From Rhodobacter sp. (GTDB lineage: Bacteria; Pseudomonadota; Alphaproteobacteria; Rhodobacterales; Rhodobacteraceae): DNA of 32,106 nucleotides. Below the pieces are notes generated by a model. It had not been told where the DNA came from. It did not search any database and saw nothing but the letters and a program-made list of their open reading frames with translations. The stretch's first letter is position 1. Every line of letters starts with the position of its first letter. The DNA is taken from assembly GCA_027487575.1 (NCBI GenBank), contig JAIYDJ010000002.1:1-32106 (forward strand), in the 5' to 3' direction. Made by a program: the position numbers and the translations under genes. Shown here piece by piece: positions 18,386-26,572 of the stretch.

Positions 18386-20947
18386 TATATTGGATTTCAA
18401 CCTAAGGTCGTGCAACGCCAGATGCGCCGCCGCTAGCCGCGCCAGCGGCACGCGATACGGCGAACAGGAAACGTAATCAAACCCCGCCTTGCGGCAGAAA
18501 TCTATCGATTCGGGGTTGCCGCCATGCTCGCCGCAGATGCTCAGCGTCAGGTCCGGCCGCGTGTTCCGGCCCCGCTGCGCCCCGATGTGCAGCAACTCAC
18601 CCACCCCGTCGACATCCAGCGTGTGGAACGGATCTTCCGGAAAAACGCCCTGCTGGACGTAGGTGTTCATGAACCGCCCGGCGTCATCCCGGCTCAGGCC
18701 ATAGGTCATCTGCGTCAGGTCGTTGGTGCCGAACGACAGGAAATCCGAATGCTGGGCAATCTCGCCTGCACGCAGCGCAGCGCGCGGCGTTTCCACCATC
18801 ACGCCCAGTTTGAAGGCAAAATTGACCCCTGTCCGCGTGCGCACCGCCGCTGCGACGGCGTCGATGTTGGTCTTGACCAGTTCCACTTCGCGGCGCGCCG
18901 ACACCAGCGGGATCATGATCTCGGGCACCACAGGCGCTCCGCGTCTGATCACCTCTACCGCCGCCTCGAAGATCGCGCGGGCCTGCATGTCGTAGATCTC
19001 GGGCAGCACGACCCCCAAACGCACGCCGCGCATTCCCAGCATAGGGTTGAATTCCGCCAGCGCCTCGGCCCGGCGCACCACGTCCGACAGCGGCTTGTCC
19101 AGCGCCTCGGCCAGTTCGCGCAGCCCTTCGCGGGTGTGGGGCAGAAACTCGTGCAGGGGCGGGTCGAACAGACGGATGCAGACCGGCAGACCGGCCATGA
19201 TCTCGAACAACTGGATGAAGTCGTCACGCTGCATCGGCAACAGGCGGGCCAGCGCCGCAGCGCGGTCTTTCGACGTGTCGGCAAAGATCATCTCGCGCAT
19301 GACCACCAGACGCGCCTCGTCAAAGAACATGTGTTCGGTGCGGCATAGGCCGATCCCCTGCGCCTCGAACTGGCGGGCCGTCTCGGCATCGGCGGGGGTG
19401 TCGGCGTTGGCGCGGATGCCGATGTCGCGCACCTCGTCCGCCCAGCCCAGCAGCTTGCGGAACGCATCGTCCAAAGCCGGGGCCAGCATCTCGGCCGCCC
19501 CTGCCAACACGTCGCCGGTCGTGCCATCGACGGTGATCAGATCGCCCTCGGAAAACACCCGGCCATCCGCAGCCCCCAGTTTGCGCTCTTTGGCGTCCAG
19601 CCGCAGGCCCGACGCGCTGACGACGCAGGGCACGCCGATCCCGCGCGCGATCACCGCGGCATGGCTGGTCACGCCGCCGCGTTCGGTCAGCACGCCCACC
19701 GCCGAATGCATGCCGCGAATGTCTTCGGGCGCGGTTTCGCGCCGCACCAGAATGCACGGCTCGCCGCGCGAGGCCGAGGCCTGTGCAGCCGCAGAGGAAA
19801 ACACGATCCGCCCGGTGGCCGCTCCCGGACTGGCGGCGATGCCCTTGGCGAACACGTCGCGCGGGCCGCGCGGATCGACCTGCGTGTGCAGCAACTCGGG
19901 CAGCGAGCGGGGTTCGACGCGCAGGATCGCCTCGTCGCGCCCGATAACGCCATCTTCGGCCAGTGTCACCGCGATCTTCAGACCCGCGCGTGCCGACCGG
20001 ACCACCTTCACCGCGTCCAGAACCGACAGGTGACCATCTTCGATGGTGAATTCGATCTGCATCTCTTCACGCAGGCGTCGGCGACACACCGCGCCGAATT
20101 GCAGCAGGTTGTCAAAGATGGCGGGCGCGATGTCTTCCAGCGACGCCCCGCGCGGGTCGCGGGTCAGGTACAGCGCTTCGGTCTTCTTCAGGGCATCGCG
20201 CCCCTGACTCTGGCCCAGATAGCGCCCGGTGATCTGCGGCAGGCCGGTGACCGGGCTGACGAACTGGATCACGCCCGACCCCGAAATGCCCTGCCCGATG
20301 CCCTGCGCCATCGACTGCACCACCAGCCCCAGCGGCGCCTCGGCGGGGGCGCCCTTGGACTGCCGCAGCAGGCGGGCCGATGTGCCTTCCCAAGCCCGCG
20401 CCATGGACCGCAGCACTTCGGACAACTGCCGGGCCGGGTCTTCGGGGAAGGGTTCGTCCATCTCGCGGGCATACTGGCGCAGGCCATCGCGCAGAACCTC
20501 GGCCACGGGCTTGGACGGATCGAAGATATCGGGGTCCAAACGGGCCACATGGGTGGCGTAAGCTTGCACAAATCGAAGATACAGGGCATCCGCCGCCGCC
20601 TGTCCGTGGCGTTCGGCCAAGGCCTGATGCCGGGCTGCGTTCATCCCGATGTTCAGGATGGATCCCGGGCCGCCCCAATCGGGATTGGCTGGCGATGGCC
20701 GGACCGAGACGAGCGCCCCGGCCCCGAAGTGCCGCAGGATGGCCTGCGCGTCCAGCGGCGCACCGGCGGCGATCCCGCGCACGGCGTGGGTCGGCAGGGC
20801 AACGGTCTGGGGCACCGGCAAGTCCAGCCGGACGAGCCTTTGCAGGCATTTCGCGCGCCAGCCGTGCGCCTCGGTCCGGATCACCGCCGTGGGCGTGATT
20901 TCGGTATAGTCGGCAAGGGCTTGCGGGTTGGGAATGGCGTTCTGCAC
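18377..20947 (-). CDS. Pyruvate phosphate dikinase-like (PEP-utilising) protein with divergent ATP-grasp domain
   Basis: An 856-residue protein with the pyruvate phosphate dikinase domain order. The phosphohistidine domain is intact: His429 in LTERGGVTSHAAV. The C-terminal PEP/pyruvate TIM barrel is also intact: GIGLCRTEHMFF, the PEP-contact NPMLGMRGVRLG, DFLSFGTNDLTQM and the proton-donor Cys805 in SICGEHGG. The N-terminal ATP-grasp part (about 20-330) is recognisable but eroded: the glycine-rich GGKGANL becomes HGWRAKCL, SMPGMMDTVLN becomes NPDWGGPGSILN, and the Gln-Thr-Arg of MLQTR is replaced by VLDAVKVVR. It may therefore not use ATP like PPDK. Start: GTG at 20947 with a weak AGG element; a TTG at 20998 is rejected. 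Downstream of glyS on the same strand, 120 bases apart. Confidence 0.85.
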   Translation of the reverse strand: MQNAIPNPQALADYTEITPTAVIRTEAHGWRAKCLQRLVRLDLPVPQTVALPTHAVRGIAAGAPLDAQAILRHFGAGALVSVRPSPANPDWGGPGSILNIGMNAARHQALAERHGQAAADALYLRFVQAYATHVARLDPDIFDPSKPVAEVLRDGLRQYAREMDEPFPEDPARQLSEVLRSMARAWEGTSARLLRQSKGAPAEAPLGLVVQSMAQGIGQGISGSGVIQFVSPVTGLPQITGRYLGQSQGRDALKKTEALYLTRDPRGASLEDIAPAIFDNLLQFGAVCRRRLREEMQIEFTIEDGHLSVLDAVKVVRSARAGLKIAVTLAEDGVIGRDEAILRVEPRSLPELLHTQVDPRGPRDVFAKGIAASPGAATGRIVFSSAAAQASASRGEPCILVRRETAPEDIRGMHSAVGVLTERGGVTSHAAVIARGIGVPCVVSASGLRLDAKERKLGAADGRVFSEGDLITVDGTTGDVLAGAAEMLAPALDDAFRKLLGWADEVRDIGIRANADTPADAETARQFEAQGIGLCRTEHMFFDEARLVVMREMIFADTSKDRAAALARLLPMQRDDFIQLFEIMAGLPVCIRLFDPPLHEFLPHTREGLRELAEALDKPLSDVVRRAEALAEFNPMLGMRGVRLGVVLPEIYDMQARAIFEAAVEVIRRGAPVVPEIMIPLVSARREVELVKTNIDAVAAAVRTRTGVNFAFKLGVMVETPRAALRAGEIAQHSDFLSFGTNDLTQMTYGLSRDDAGRFMNTYVQQGVFPEDPFHTLDVDGVGELLHIGAQRGRNTRPDLTLSICGEHGGNPESIDFCRKAGFDYVSCSPYRVPLARLAAAHLALHDLRLKSNILK

Positions 20948-21012
20948 GGCGGCACCTGTGATTTCGGCGCAGCATACGCCGAATGGGGGGTGGCGCAAGT
21001 CCGCCGGTCAGC

Positions 21013-21033
21013 GCGGGGGTTTCACACCCCCGC
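21013..21033. repeat. Palindrome in the glyS downstream region
   Basis: GCGGGGGT-TTCAC-ACCCCCGC, a perfect 8-bp stem, followed by ACCCCCGTGGGATAC. I recall very similar sequence in many Rhodobacteraceae intergenic regions, so it may be a dispersed repeat. It could also stop glyS transcription, but no T-run follows. Confidence 0.5.
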
Positions 21034-21067
21034 ACCCCCGTGGGATACTTAGGGACAGAAAATGGGG

Positions 21068-23227
21068 TCAGCCGTCCAGTTTGGTCAGGTCGGCCACGCC
21101 GGAACAGATCGCGCGGATGCGGTGCAAGAGGTTCAGCCGGTTGCGGCGGATCAACTCGCTGGGGTCGTTGACCTGCACGGCGGTGAAGAAGGCGTCGATG
21201 GGGGCGCGAAGCCGGGCCATCGCGGACATGGCGGTGGCGAAGTCCTCGGCTTCCATCGCCGGGGTGATGGCGGCTTCGGCGGCGTCGAGCGCCGCGAACA
21301 GGGCGCGTTCCTCGTCGGTCTGGGCAAAGCGGATGTCGGGACCGTAGGAGTATTCGACGCCGTCCTTCTGTTCGGCCTGCGTCAGGATCGTGTTGGCGCG
21401 TTTGAAGCCCTGCAGCAGGTTGGGGCCGTCTTCGGTCTTCAGGAAGTCCGACAGCGCGCGGGCGCGGTGGACCAGGAGGGTGAGGTCGTCGTTGCCGGGC
21501 ATCGCGAGGCAGGCGTCGATGACGTCGTGGCGGATGGACTGGTCCTTGAGGTAGGTCTTGAGGCGGTCGTGGAGGAAGGTGAGGAGGTCGAGAGCTCTCT
21601 TGGAGTGTCGCACAGGCTTTGGGCCGGCGTTGTCAACAAATGCGGCCCATTCCAACTCAGCGTCTTCCCAGTTGTCGCGTCCTGCCTCGCCTCGAATTGC
21701 GAAAGGAATGCGCGCCAAAGATACTTCGATTGAATGCAAAAGGGGAAGACGAGCCCCATCACTCAAACGAATAACCCCCAACGCCGCCCGGCGCAGCGCG
21801 AAGGGATCCTTGCTCCCGGTCGGCTTTTCGTCGATCGCCCAGAAGCCGGTCAGCGTGTCGATCTTGTCGGCCAGCGCCACGGCGACCGACACCGGTTCGG
21901 TCGGCACGTCGTCGGACGGGCCCAGTGGTTGCCAGTGGGCCTTGCAGGCATTCGCCACGGCGTCCGGAAAACCCGCAGCCTTGGCATAATAGGTGCCCAT
22001 CAGCCCCTGCAACTCGGCGAATTCACCGACCATGGCGGAACGGAGGTCGGCCTTGGCGATGCGCGCGGCCTGTTCGGCCTGATCGGGGTCGGCCCCAACC
22101 AGCGGCGCAATCTCGCGGGCCAGGGCAGCGATGCGTTCGATCCGGTCGTGCTGGCTGCCCAGCTTGTTGTGGAAGGTTACCGACTTCAGGCCTTCCAGCC
22201 ACTCGCCCATCCCGGCTTTCGCGACCGCGAGGTCTTTCTCGTAAAAGAACTTCGCGTCCGACAGGCGGGCCGAAAGAACCTTCTGGTTGCCCGCAAGGAT
22301 CGTGGCCCCATCGTCGGCGGTTTCGGTGTTGGCGACGGTGATGAAGCCTTCGATCCGGCCCGTCCGGGGGTTCTTCACCGAAAAGAACTTCTGGTGTTCG
22401 CGCATCGAGGTTTGCAGCACCTCTGGCGGCAGGTCGAGGAACTGCGGCGCGATCCGGCCCATCAGCGGCACCGGCCATTCGACCAGCCCCGCCACCTCGG
22501 TCAGCAGCGCGGCATCGGGCACCACCTCAAGCCCGGCGGCAAAGGCGAGGTTGGTGGCCCCCTGCCAGATCGCGGCCTCGCGTTCGGCAGGGTCCAGGAC
22601 AACGAAGGCGCGCTTCAGTTTGACCGTGTAATCGTCAAACCCGGTCACCGCAAAGCGGCCCTTCGACAGAAAACGGTGGCCCATGGTCGTGGCGCCTGCG
22701 TCGAACCCTTCGACCGACAGCGGCACAACCGCAGCACCCGCCTCATCGGACAGGATGCACAGGATCGACTGCAGCGGGCGCACCCATCGCAAAGTTCCGG
22801 CCCCCCAGCGCATCGACTTCGGCCAGGGAAAGCTGCGGATCGTGGCTTCCAGCACTTCGGCGACAATCGCCGCCGCCTCGCGCCCAGGCTTTTCGACCAC
22901 GGCGAAAAAGACCTGCGCCTTCTTGTCGTCGCGCACCTCCAGCTGGTCGCGCGTCAGGCCGGTGGAGCGCAGGAACCCGTCCAGCGCCGCTGAGGGCGCG
23001 TCGACACGGGGACCTTTGCGTTCTTCCCGCACGGCGCGGCTTTGCGCGGTCAACCCGTCCACCGCCAGCACCAGACGGCGCGGCGTGGAAAAAGCACCCG
23101 CCCCGGCATAGGTCAGACCGGCATTCACCAGCCCGTCCGTCACCATGCGGCGCAGGTCGTCGCGGGCGCGCGCCTGCATCCGCGCCGGGATTTCCTCGGA
23201 GAAGAGTTCGATCAGCAGGTCGGGCAT
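21068..23227 (-). CDS. glyS: Glycyl-tRNA synthetase beta subunit
   Basis: Tetrameric (alpha2beta2) bacterial GlyRS; the beta subunit binds tRNA and forms the complex with GlyQ. The 719-residue product begins with the family signature MPDLLIELFSEEIPARMQ and carries the usual HD-like and anticodon-binding regions (FHDRLKTYLKDQSIRHDVIDA). Start 23227 is chosen for the family N-terminus; an earlier in-frame ATG at 23278 would overlap the previous gene. The ATG lies four bases after the stop of the small gene 23232-23702, so they are co-transcribed. Odd point: a stretch of roughly 50 codons (21590-21780) after RLPLLHSIEV is visibly lower in GC and lengthens the usual sequence before the DLLTFLHDRL segment. 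The frame remains open. Confidence 0.95.
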   Translation of the reverse strand: MPDLLIELFSEEIPARMQARARDDLRRMVTDGLVNAGLTYAGAGAFSTPRRLVLAVDGLTAQSRAVREERKGPRVDAPSAALDGFLRSTGLTRDQLEVRDDKKAQVFFAVVEKPGREAAAIVAEVLEATIRSFPWPKSMRWGAGTLRWVRPLQSILCILSDEAGAAVVPLSVEGFDAGATTMGHRFLSKGRFAVTGFDDYTVKLKRAFVVLDPAEREAAIWQGATNLAFAAGLEVVPDAALLTEVAGLVEWPVPLMGRIAPQFLDLPPEVLQTSMREHQKFFSVKNPRTGRIEGFITVANTETADDGATILAGNQKVLSARLSDAKFFYEKDLAVAKAGMGEWLEGLKSVTFHNKLGSQHDRIERIAALAREIAPLVGADPDQAEQAARIAKADLRSAMVGEFAELQGLMGTYYAKAAGFPDAVANACKAHWQPLGPSDDVPTEPVSVAVALADKIDTLTGFWAIDEKPTGSKDPFALRRAALGVIRLSDGARLPLLHSIEVSLARIPFAIRGEAGRDNWEDAELEWAAFVDNAGPKPVRHSKRALDLLTFLHDRLKTYLKDQSIRHDVIDACLAMPGNDDLTLLVHRARALSDFLKTEDGPNLLQGFKRANTILTQAEQKDGVEYSYGPDIRFAQTDEERALFAALDAAEAAITPAMEAEDFATAMSAMARLRAPIDAFFTAVQVNDPSELIRRNRLNLLHRIRAICSGVADLTKLDG

Positions 23228-23231
23228 GGGG

Positions 23232-23702
23232 TCACTCGGCGTCAGGGTGAAGTTGATGCCAGGCATAGGCCCGGCCATCGGAAAAAACGGCTACGACGCG
23301 GTCGACCTGCGGATGGATGCCCGCTTGCGACAGGAAGGCCAGCGCGTCGCCGGTTTCCAGCGCCGCGCCGATGGCTTGCGCATCGAAACAGTCGAACCAG
23401 CCGGGGGCGATGGTGGGTTCGGCCCGGTCGTAGGTCTTGTAGGTTTCGGTCAGGGTGGCATGGGTCAAGGGCGTGGTGAAACAGGCGCGAAACCGCAGGG
23501 GCGAGCTTTCGGCGTCGATGCCCTGCAGTGCGTCCACCACGATCGCCTCGGGTGTGTCGCCGATGATCGGCGTCAACAGGATTTCCGCGCCGGGTGTGAA
23601 GCTGGCCGGTTCGTAGAAGGCATAGACCTGCAGCCAGTACATCGCGATGCCTGCGACAAGTCCTGTCAGCACGATGCCCCCCGCCACGATCTTGCCATTC
23701 AC
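23232..23702 (-). CDS. Small membrane-anchored protein between glyQ and glyS (DUF6446-like)
   Basis: A 156-residue protein of unknown function with one N-terminal helix ([28 protein letters not shown] in part, residues about 4-24) acting as signal anchor, and a periplasmic domain of about 125 residues with two cysteines (ACFTTPL, WFDCFDA). I believe this is the DUF6446 family, conserved between glyQ and glyS in Rhodobacterales, but I recall this rather than can prove it. Start: GTG at 23702, overlapping the glyQ stop by four bases (GTGA), so translation is coupled. The next gene glyS starts four bases after the stop. Confidence 0.75.
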   Translation of the reverse strand: MNGKIVAGGIVLTGLVAGIAMYWLQVYAFYEPASFTPGAEILLTPIIGDTPEAIVVDALQGIDAESSPLRFRACFTTPLTHATLTETYKTYDRAEPTIAPGWFDCFDAQAIGAALETGDALAFLSQAGIHPQVDRVVAVFSDGRAYAWHQLHPDAE

Positions 23703-24649
23703 GCCACGGCCTCCGGCTGCCAGCCACCGGCCGAGGTGGTCAGGAATGCATCGGCGCAGGCCTTGGCAAGGCTGCGCACCCGACCGATGTAGGCCTGCCG
23801 TTCGGTCACGGAAATCACCCCGCGCGCATCCAGAAGGTTGAACAGATGGCTGGCCTTGATGCAATGGTCGTAGGCCGGGTGCACCATCACGATCCGTTTG
23901 CCCGACCGGGGGTCGTCCGTCTGAAAGCCCAGCAGACGGGCGCATTCGGCCTCGGCGCGCACGAAATCGCCAAACAGCTTTTCGGTGTCGGCGGCGTCGA
24001 AGTTGTGGCGGCTGTATTCTTCCTCGGTCTGGCGGAAGATGTCGCCATAGCGCAGCGGGATCGGGGATTGCGGGTCGTTGAACGGCATGTCCATCACGTG
24101 GTCCACGCCAAGGACATACATCGCCAGCCGTTCCAGCCCATAGGTCAGCTCGCCCGACACCGGGTGGCAGTCGTGGCCGCCGACCTGCTGGAAATAGGTG
24201 AACTGCGACACTTCCATCCCGTCGCACCAGACTTCCCAGCCCAGACCCCAGGCGCCGAGAGTCGGGCTTTCCCAGTCATCCTCGACAAAGCGGATGTCGT
24301 GCAGGGATGCGTCGATGCCGATGGCGGCAAGCGAGCCGAGATAGAGGTCCTGCAGGTCGGGCGGCGAGGGTTTGATGATGACCTGAAACTGGTAGTAGTG
24401 CTGCAAGCGGTTCGGGTTTTCGCCATAGCGGCCGTCGGTCGGGCGGCGCGACGGCTGCACATAGGCCGCGGCCCAGGCCCGCGTGCCAAGCGACCGCAGC
24501 GTCGTGGCGGGGTGGAAGGTGCCCGCGCCCACCTCCATGTCGTAGGGCTGCAGCACCGCGCAGCCCCGCGCGCCCCAGTAACCCTGCAACCGCAGAAGAA
24601 TCTCCTGAAACGACTTTGGCGGCTGCGGTATGGGGGGCAGATCGGGCAT
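23699..24649 (-). CDS. glyQ: Glycyl-tRNA synthetase alpha subunit
   Basis: Catalytic class II subunit of the heterotetrameric GlyRS; it activates glycine and charges tRNA-Gly together with GlyS. The 316-residue product shows the family blocks [73 protein letters not shown] and [20 protein letters not shown]. The length is normal. Start 24649 has AAAGG nine bases upstream; a longer frame from 24721 would run through the promoter. A clear promoter lies at 24678-24706. Operon glyQ - small membrane gene - glyS, possibly continuing into the PPDK-like gene. Confidence 0.97.
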   Translation of the reverse strand: MPDLPPIPQPPKSFQEILLRLQGYWGARGCAVLQPYDMEVGAGTFHPATTLRSLGTRAWAAAYVQPSRRPTDGRYGENPNRLQHYYQFQVIIKPSPPDLQDLYLGSLAAIGIDASLHDIRFVEDDWESPTLGAWGLGWEVWCDGMEVSQFTYFQQVGGHDCHPVSGELTYGLERLAMYVLGVDHVMDMPFNDPQSPIPLRYGDIFRQTEEEYSRHNFDAADTEKLFGDFVRAEAECARLLGFQTDDPRSGKRIVMVHPAYDHCIKASHLFNLLDARGVISVTERQAYIGRVRSLAKACADAFLTTSAGGWQPEAVA

Positions 24650-24677
24650 CGGGCAGCACCTTTTGCGAAGTTGCCCT

Positions 24678-24706
24678 TCCATAGGCAAGCCGGACCGCAG
24701 GGTCAA
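24678..24706 (-). promoter_or_regulatory. Sigma70-type promoter of the glyQ operon
   Basis: On the minus strand TTGACC (24706-24701), a 17-base spacer and TATGGA (24683-24678). Transcription would start near 24671, about 20 bases before the glyQ ATG. Confidence 0.7.
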
Positions 24707-24835
24707 TGTGCGTGCCTGCAACGGTCACGCAAAAGGCACTCGCATCCGCAGAATGCTCTGTTAGATTTGCCGGAATTCTGCAATGGCCCGCCGGGTTGCC
24801 GGTCGGGATTCGATGTCAACAGGTTGGTGGATGTG

Positions 24836-26572
24836 ATGACGGTCTTGATGCGGGTGTTCGGCCTGGTGCTGGCTGTGTGGGGTACGGCCGCAGCGGCGCA
24901 GGAACAGGCCTGGCTGCAGATCGAGGCGCATCCCGATCTGGCCACCGCCGAAGACCGCGCGCGGGCCTACGAGACGTTGTTCCAGGATGTGACCGGATTT
25001 GCCACCGGGCGGGGGTGGTATCTGATCGCGCTGGGTCCGCAGTCGCCCGAAGCCGCAGCGGGGCGGCTGTTCGATCTGAAGCGTCAGGGCCAGATTCCGC
25101 CCGACTCCTTCATCTCGGACGGATCAAACCATGGGCCGCGCTTCTGGCCGCAGGGCGCGCTGCCCGATCTCACACCGCAGGCGGACGCATCCGTTGCGGT
25201 GGAGCCTGAAGTGCAGCCCGAACCGGAACCTCTGCCCGTTGCAGAGCCTGACGAAACGCCCCGCCAAGCCCGTGCCAGCGAAGATGCGCTGAACCGCGAC
25301 GACCGGCTGGCCCTGCAGACGGCGTTGCAGTGGTTCGGCTTCTACACGGCCGCCATCGATGGCGCCTTCGGTCCGGGAACCCGCAACTCGATGGCCGACT
25401 GGCAGATTGCGAACGGGTTCGAGGCGACAGGCGTGCTGACCACGCGGCAAAGGGCGACGCTGGTTGCCAACTATCAGGCCGATCAGGCCGAATTCGGCTT
25501 TGCCACCGTCAACGAACCCGAGGCGGGGATCGAGATCACCCTTCCGATGTCGCTGGTGACCTTCGACCACTACGAACCGCCTTTCGTGCATTTCAACGAA
25601 AAGGACGGATCCGGCCTCAGGATCATCCTGATTTCGCAACCCGGCGATCAGGCCAGCCTGTCAGGGCTTTACGATATCCTGCAGACGCTGGAGGTTGTTC
25701 CCGCCGCGGGCGAGCGCAGCCGGTCAGAGCGCAGCTTTACCATCAATGCCGTCGGCGCGGATGTGCAAAGCTATGCCTATGCCGAAACCGCGCGCGGGCA
25801 GGTCAAGGGATTCATGGCAATCTGGAAACCCGCCGACACGGCGCGGATGGACCGCATTCTGCCTGCGATGCAGGCCAGTTTCCGGTCCTCGGGCGACAAG
25901 TCGCTGGACCCCGGTCTGGTCCCGATGACAGACGAGGCACGCCGCGGCCTTCTGTCCGGGCTCGAGGTGCGCAAGCCCCGGTTTTCACGGTCGGGTTTCT
26001 ATGTGGACCGGGCCGGGTCGGTGATGACAACCATCACCGCAACCGACCAGTGTGGCCGCATCACACTTGACCGGACCACCGACGCCACCGTCGCCGCGAC
26101 CGATGCTGCGATGGGCACGGCCCTGCTGACCCCGAAGGCGCCGCTGTCACCGCCCGCCTTCGCGAGTTTTGCCGGAACGCCGCCACGGATCGGGTCTGAA
26201 ATCGCTGTCGCCGGATATTCCTATGAGGATTCCCTGCCCGCGCCGGTTCTGACCTTCGGCGCTGTCGAGGATGTGACGGGACTGGAAGGCGAGCCCGGCC
26301 TGCGACGCCTTTCGGCGCCCGTGTTGCCGGGGGATGCCGGGGGGCCCGTGCTGGATGCTGCAGGCAACGTGATCGGCCTGTTGCTGCCTGCCGAAACCGG
26401 GGCGCGGCAGCTGCCGCCGGGGGTCGCTTTCGCGGCAGGGGCCGAGTCGCTGTCGGCGGCCCTGACGGCAGCGGGCATCGCCGCCGCTCCGGCGGCGACG
26501 GCCACCCTGACGCCGGATGCACTGTCGAAACGGGCGCTGGGGATGACGGTGCTGGTGTCCTGCTGGGACTGA
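24836..26572 (+). CDS. Exported peptidoglycan-binding protein with degenerate trypsin-like domain
   Basis: A 578-residue periplasmic protein. A signal peptide ends near residue 22 (GTAAAAQE). Residues about 23-95 look SPOR-like, then comes an acidic Pro/Glu-rich linker (about 118-145). A peptidoglycan-binding type 1 domain follows at about 152-213 (LQTALQWFGFY, then DGAFGPGTRNSMADWQ). The C-terminal part (about 380-560) has a trypsin-like layout, but the catalytic residues appear replaced: the GDSGGP position reads GDAGGP with Ala501, the VLTxAH position reads VMTTITATDQC with Thr401 for His, and no DLALL aspartate is seen (MGTALL). So it is probably a non-proteolytic binding protein. Start: ATG 24836 with a GGTGG run five bases upstream; ATG 24848 is also possible. 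The stop abuts the trkH stop. Confidence 0.85.
   Translation: MTVLMRVFGLVLAVWGTAAAAQEQAWLQIEAHPDLATAEDRARAYETLFQDVTGFATGRGWYLIALGPQSPEAAAGRLFDLKRQGQIPPDSFISDGSNHGPRFWPQGALPDLTPQADASVAVEPEVQPEPEPLPVAEPDETPRQARASEDALNRDDRLALQTALQWFGFYTAAIDGAFGPGTRNSMADWQIANGFEATGVLTTRQRATLVANYQADQAEFGFATVNEPEAGIEITLPMSLVTFDHYEPPFVHFNEKDGSGLRIILISQPGDQASLSGLYDILQTLEVVPAAGERSRSERSFTINAVGADVQSYAYAETARGQVKGFMAIWKPADTARMDRILPAMQASFRSSGDKSLDPGLVPMTDEARRGLLSGLEVRKPRFSRSGFYVDRAGSVMTTITATDQCGRITLDRTTDATVAATDAAMGTALLTPKAPLSPPAFASFAGTPPRIGSEIAVAGYSYEDSLPAPVLTFGAVEDVTGLEGEPGLRRLSAPVLPGDAGGPVLDAAGNVIGLLLPAETGARQLPPGVAFAAGAESLSAALTAAGIAAAPAATATLTPDALSKRALGMTVLVSCWD

Noticed and set aside
23846..24835. Extension of the peptidoglycan-binding protein frame 330 codons upstream.
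   Set aside because: The extension lies antisense to glyQ and its promoter; a signal peptide begins at 24836, as expected for a true start.
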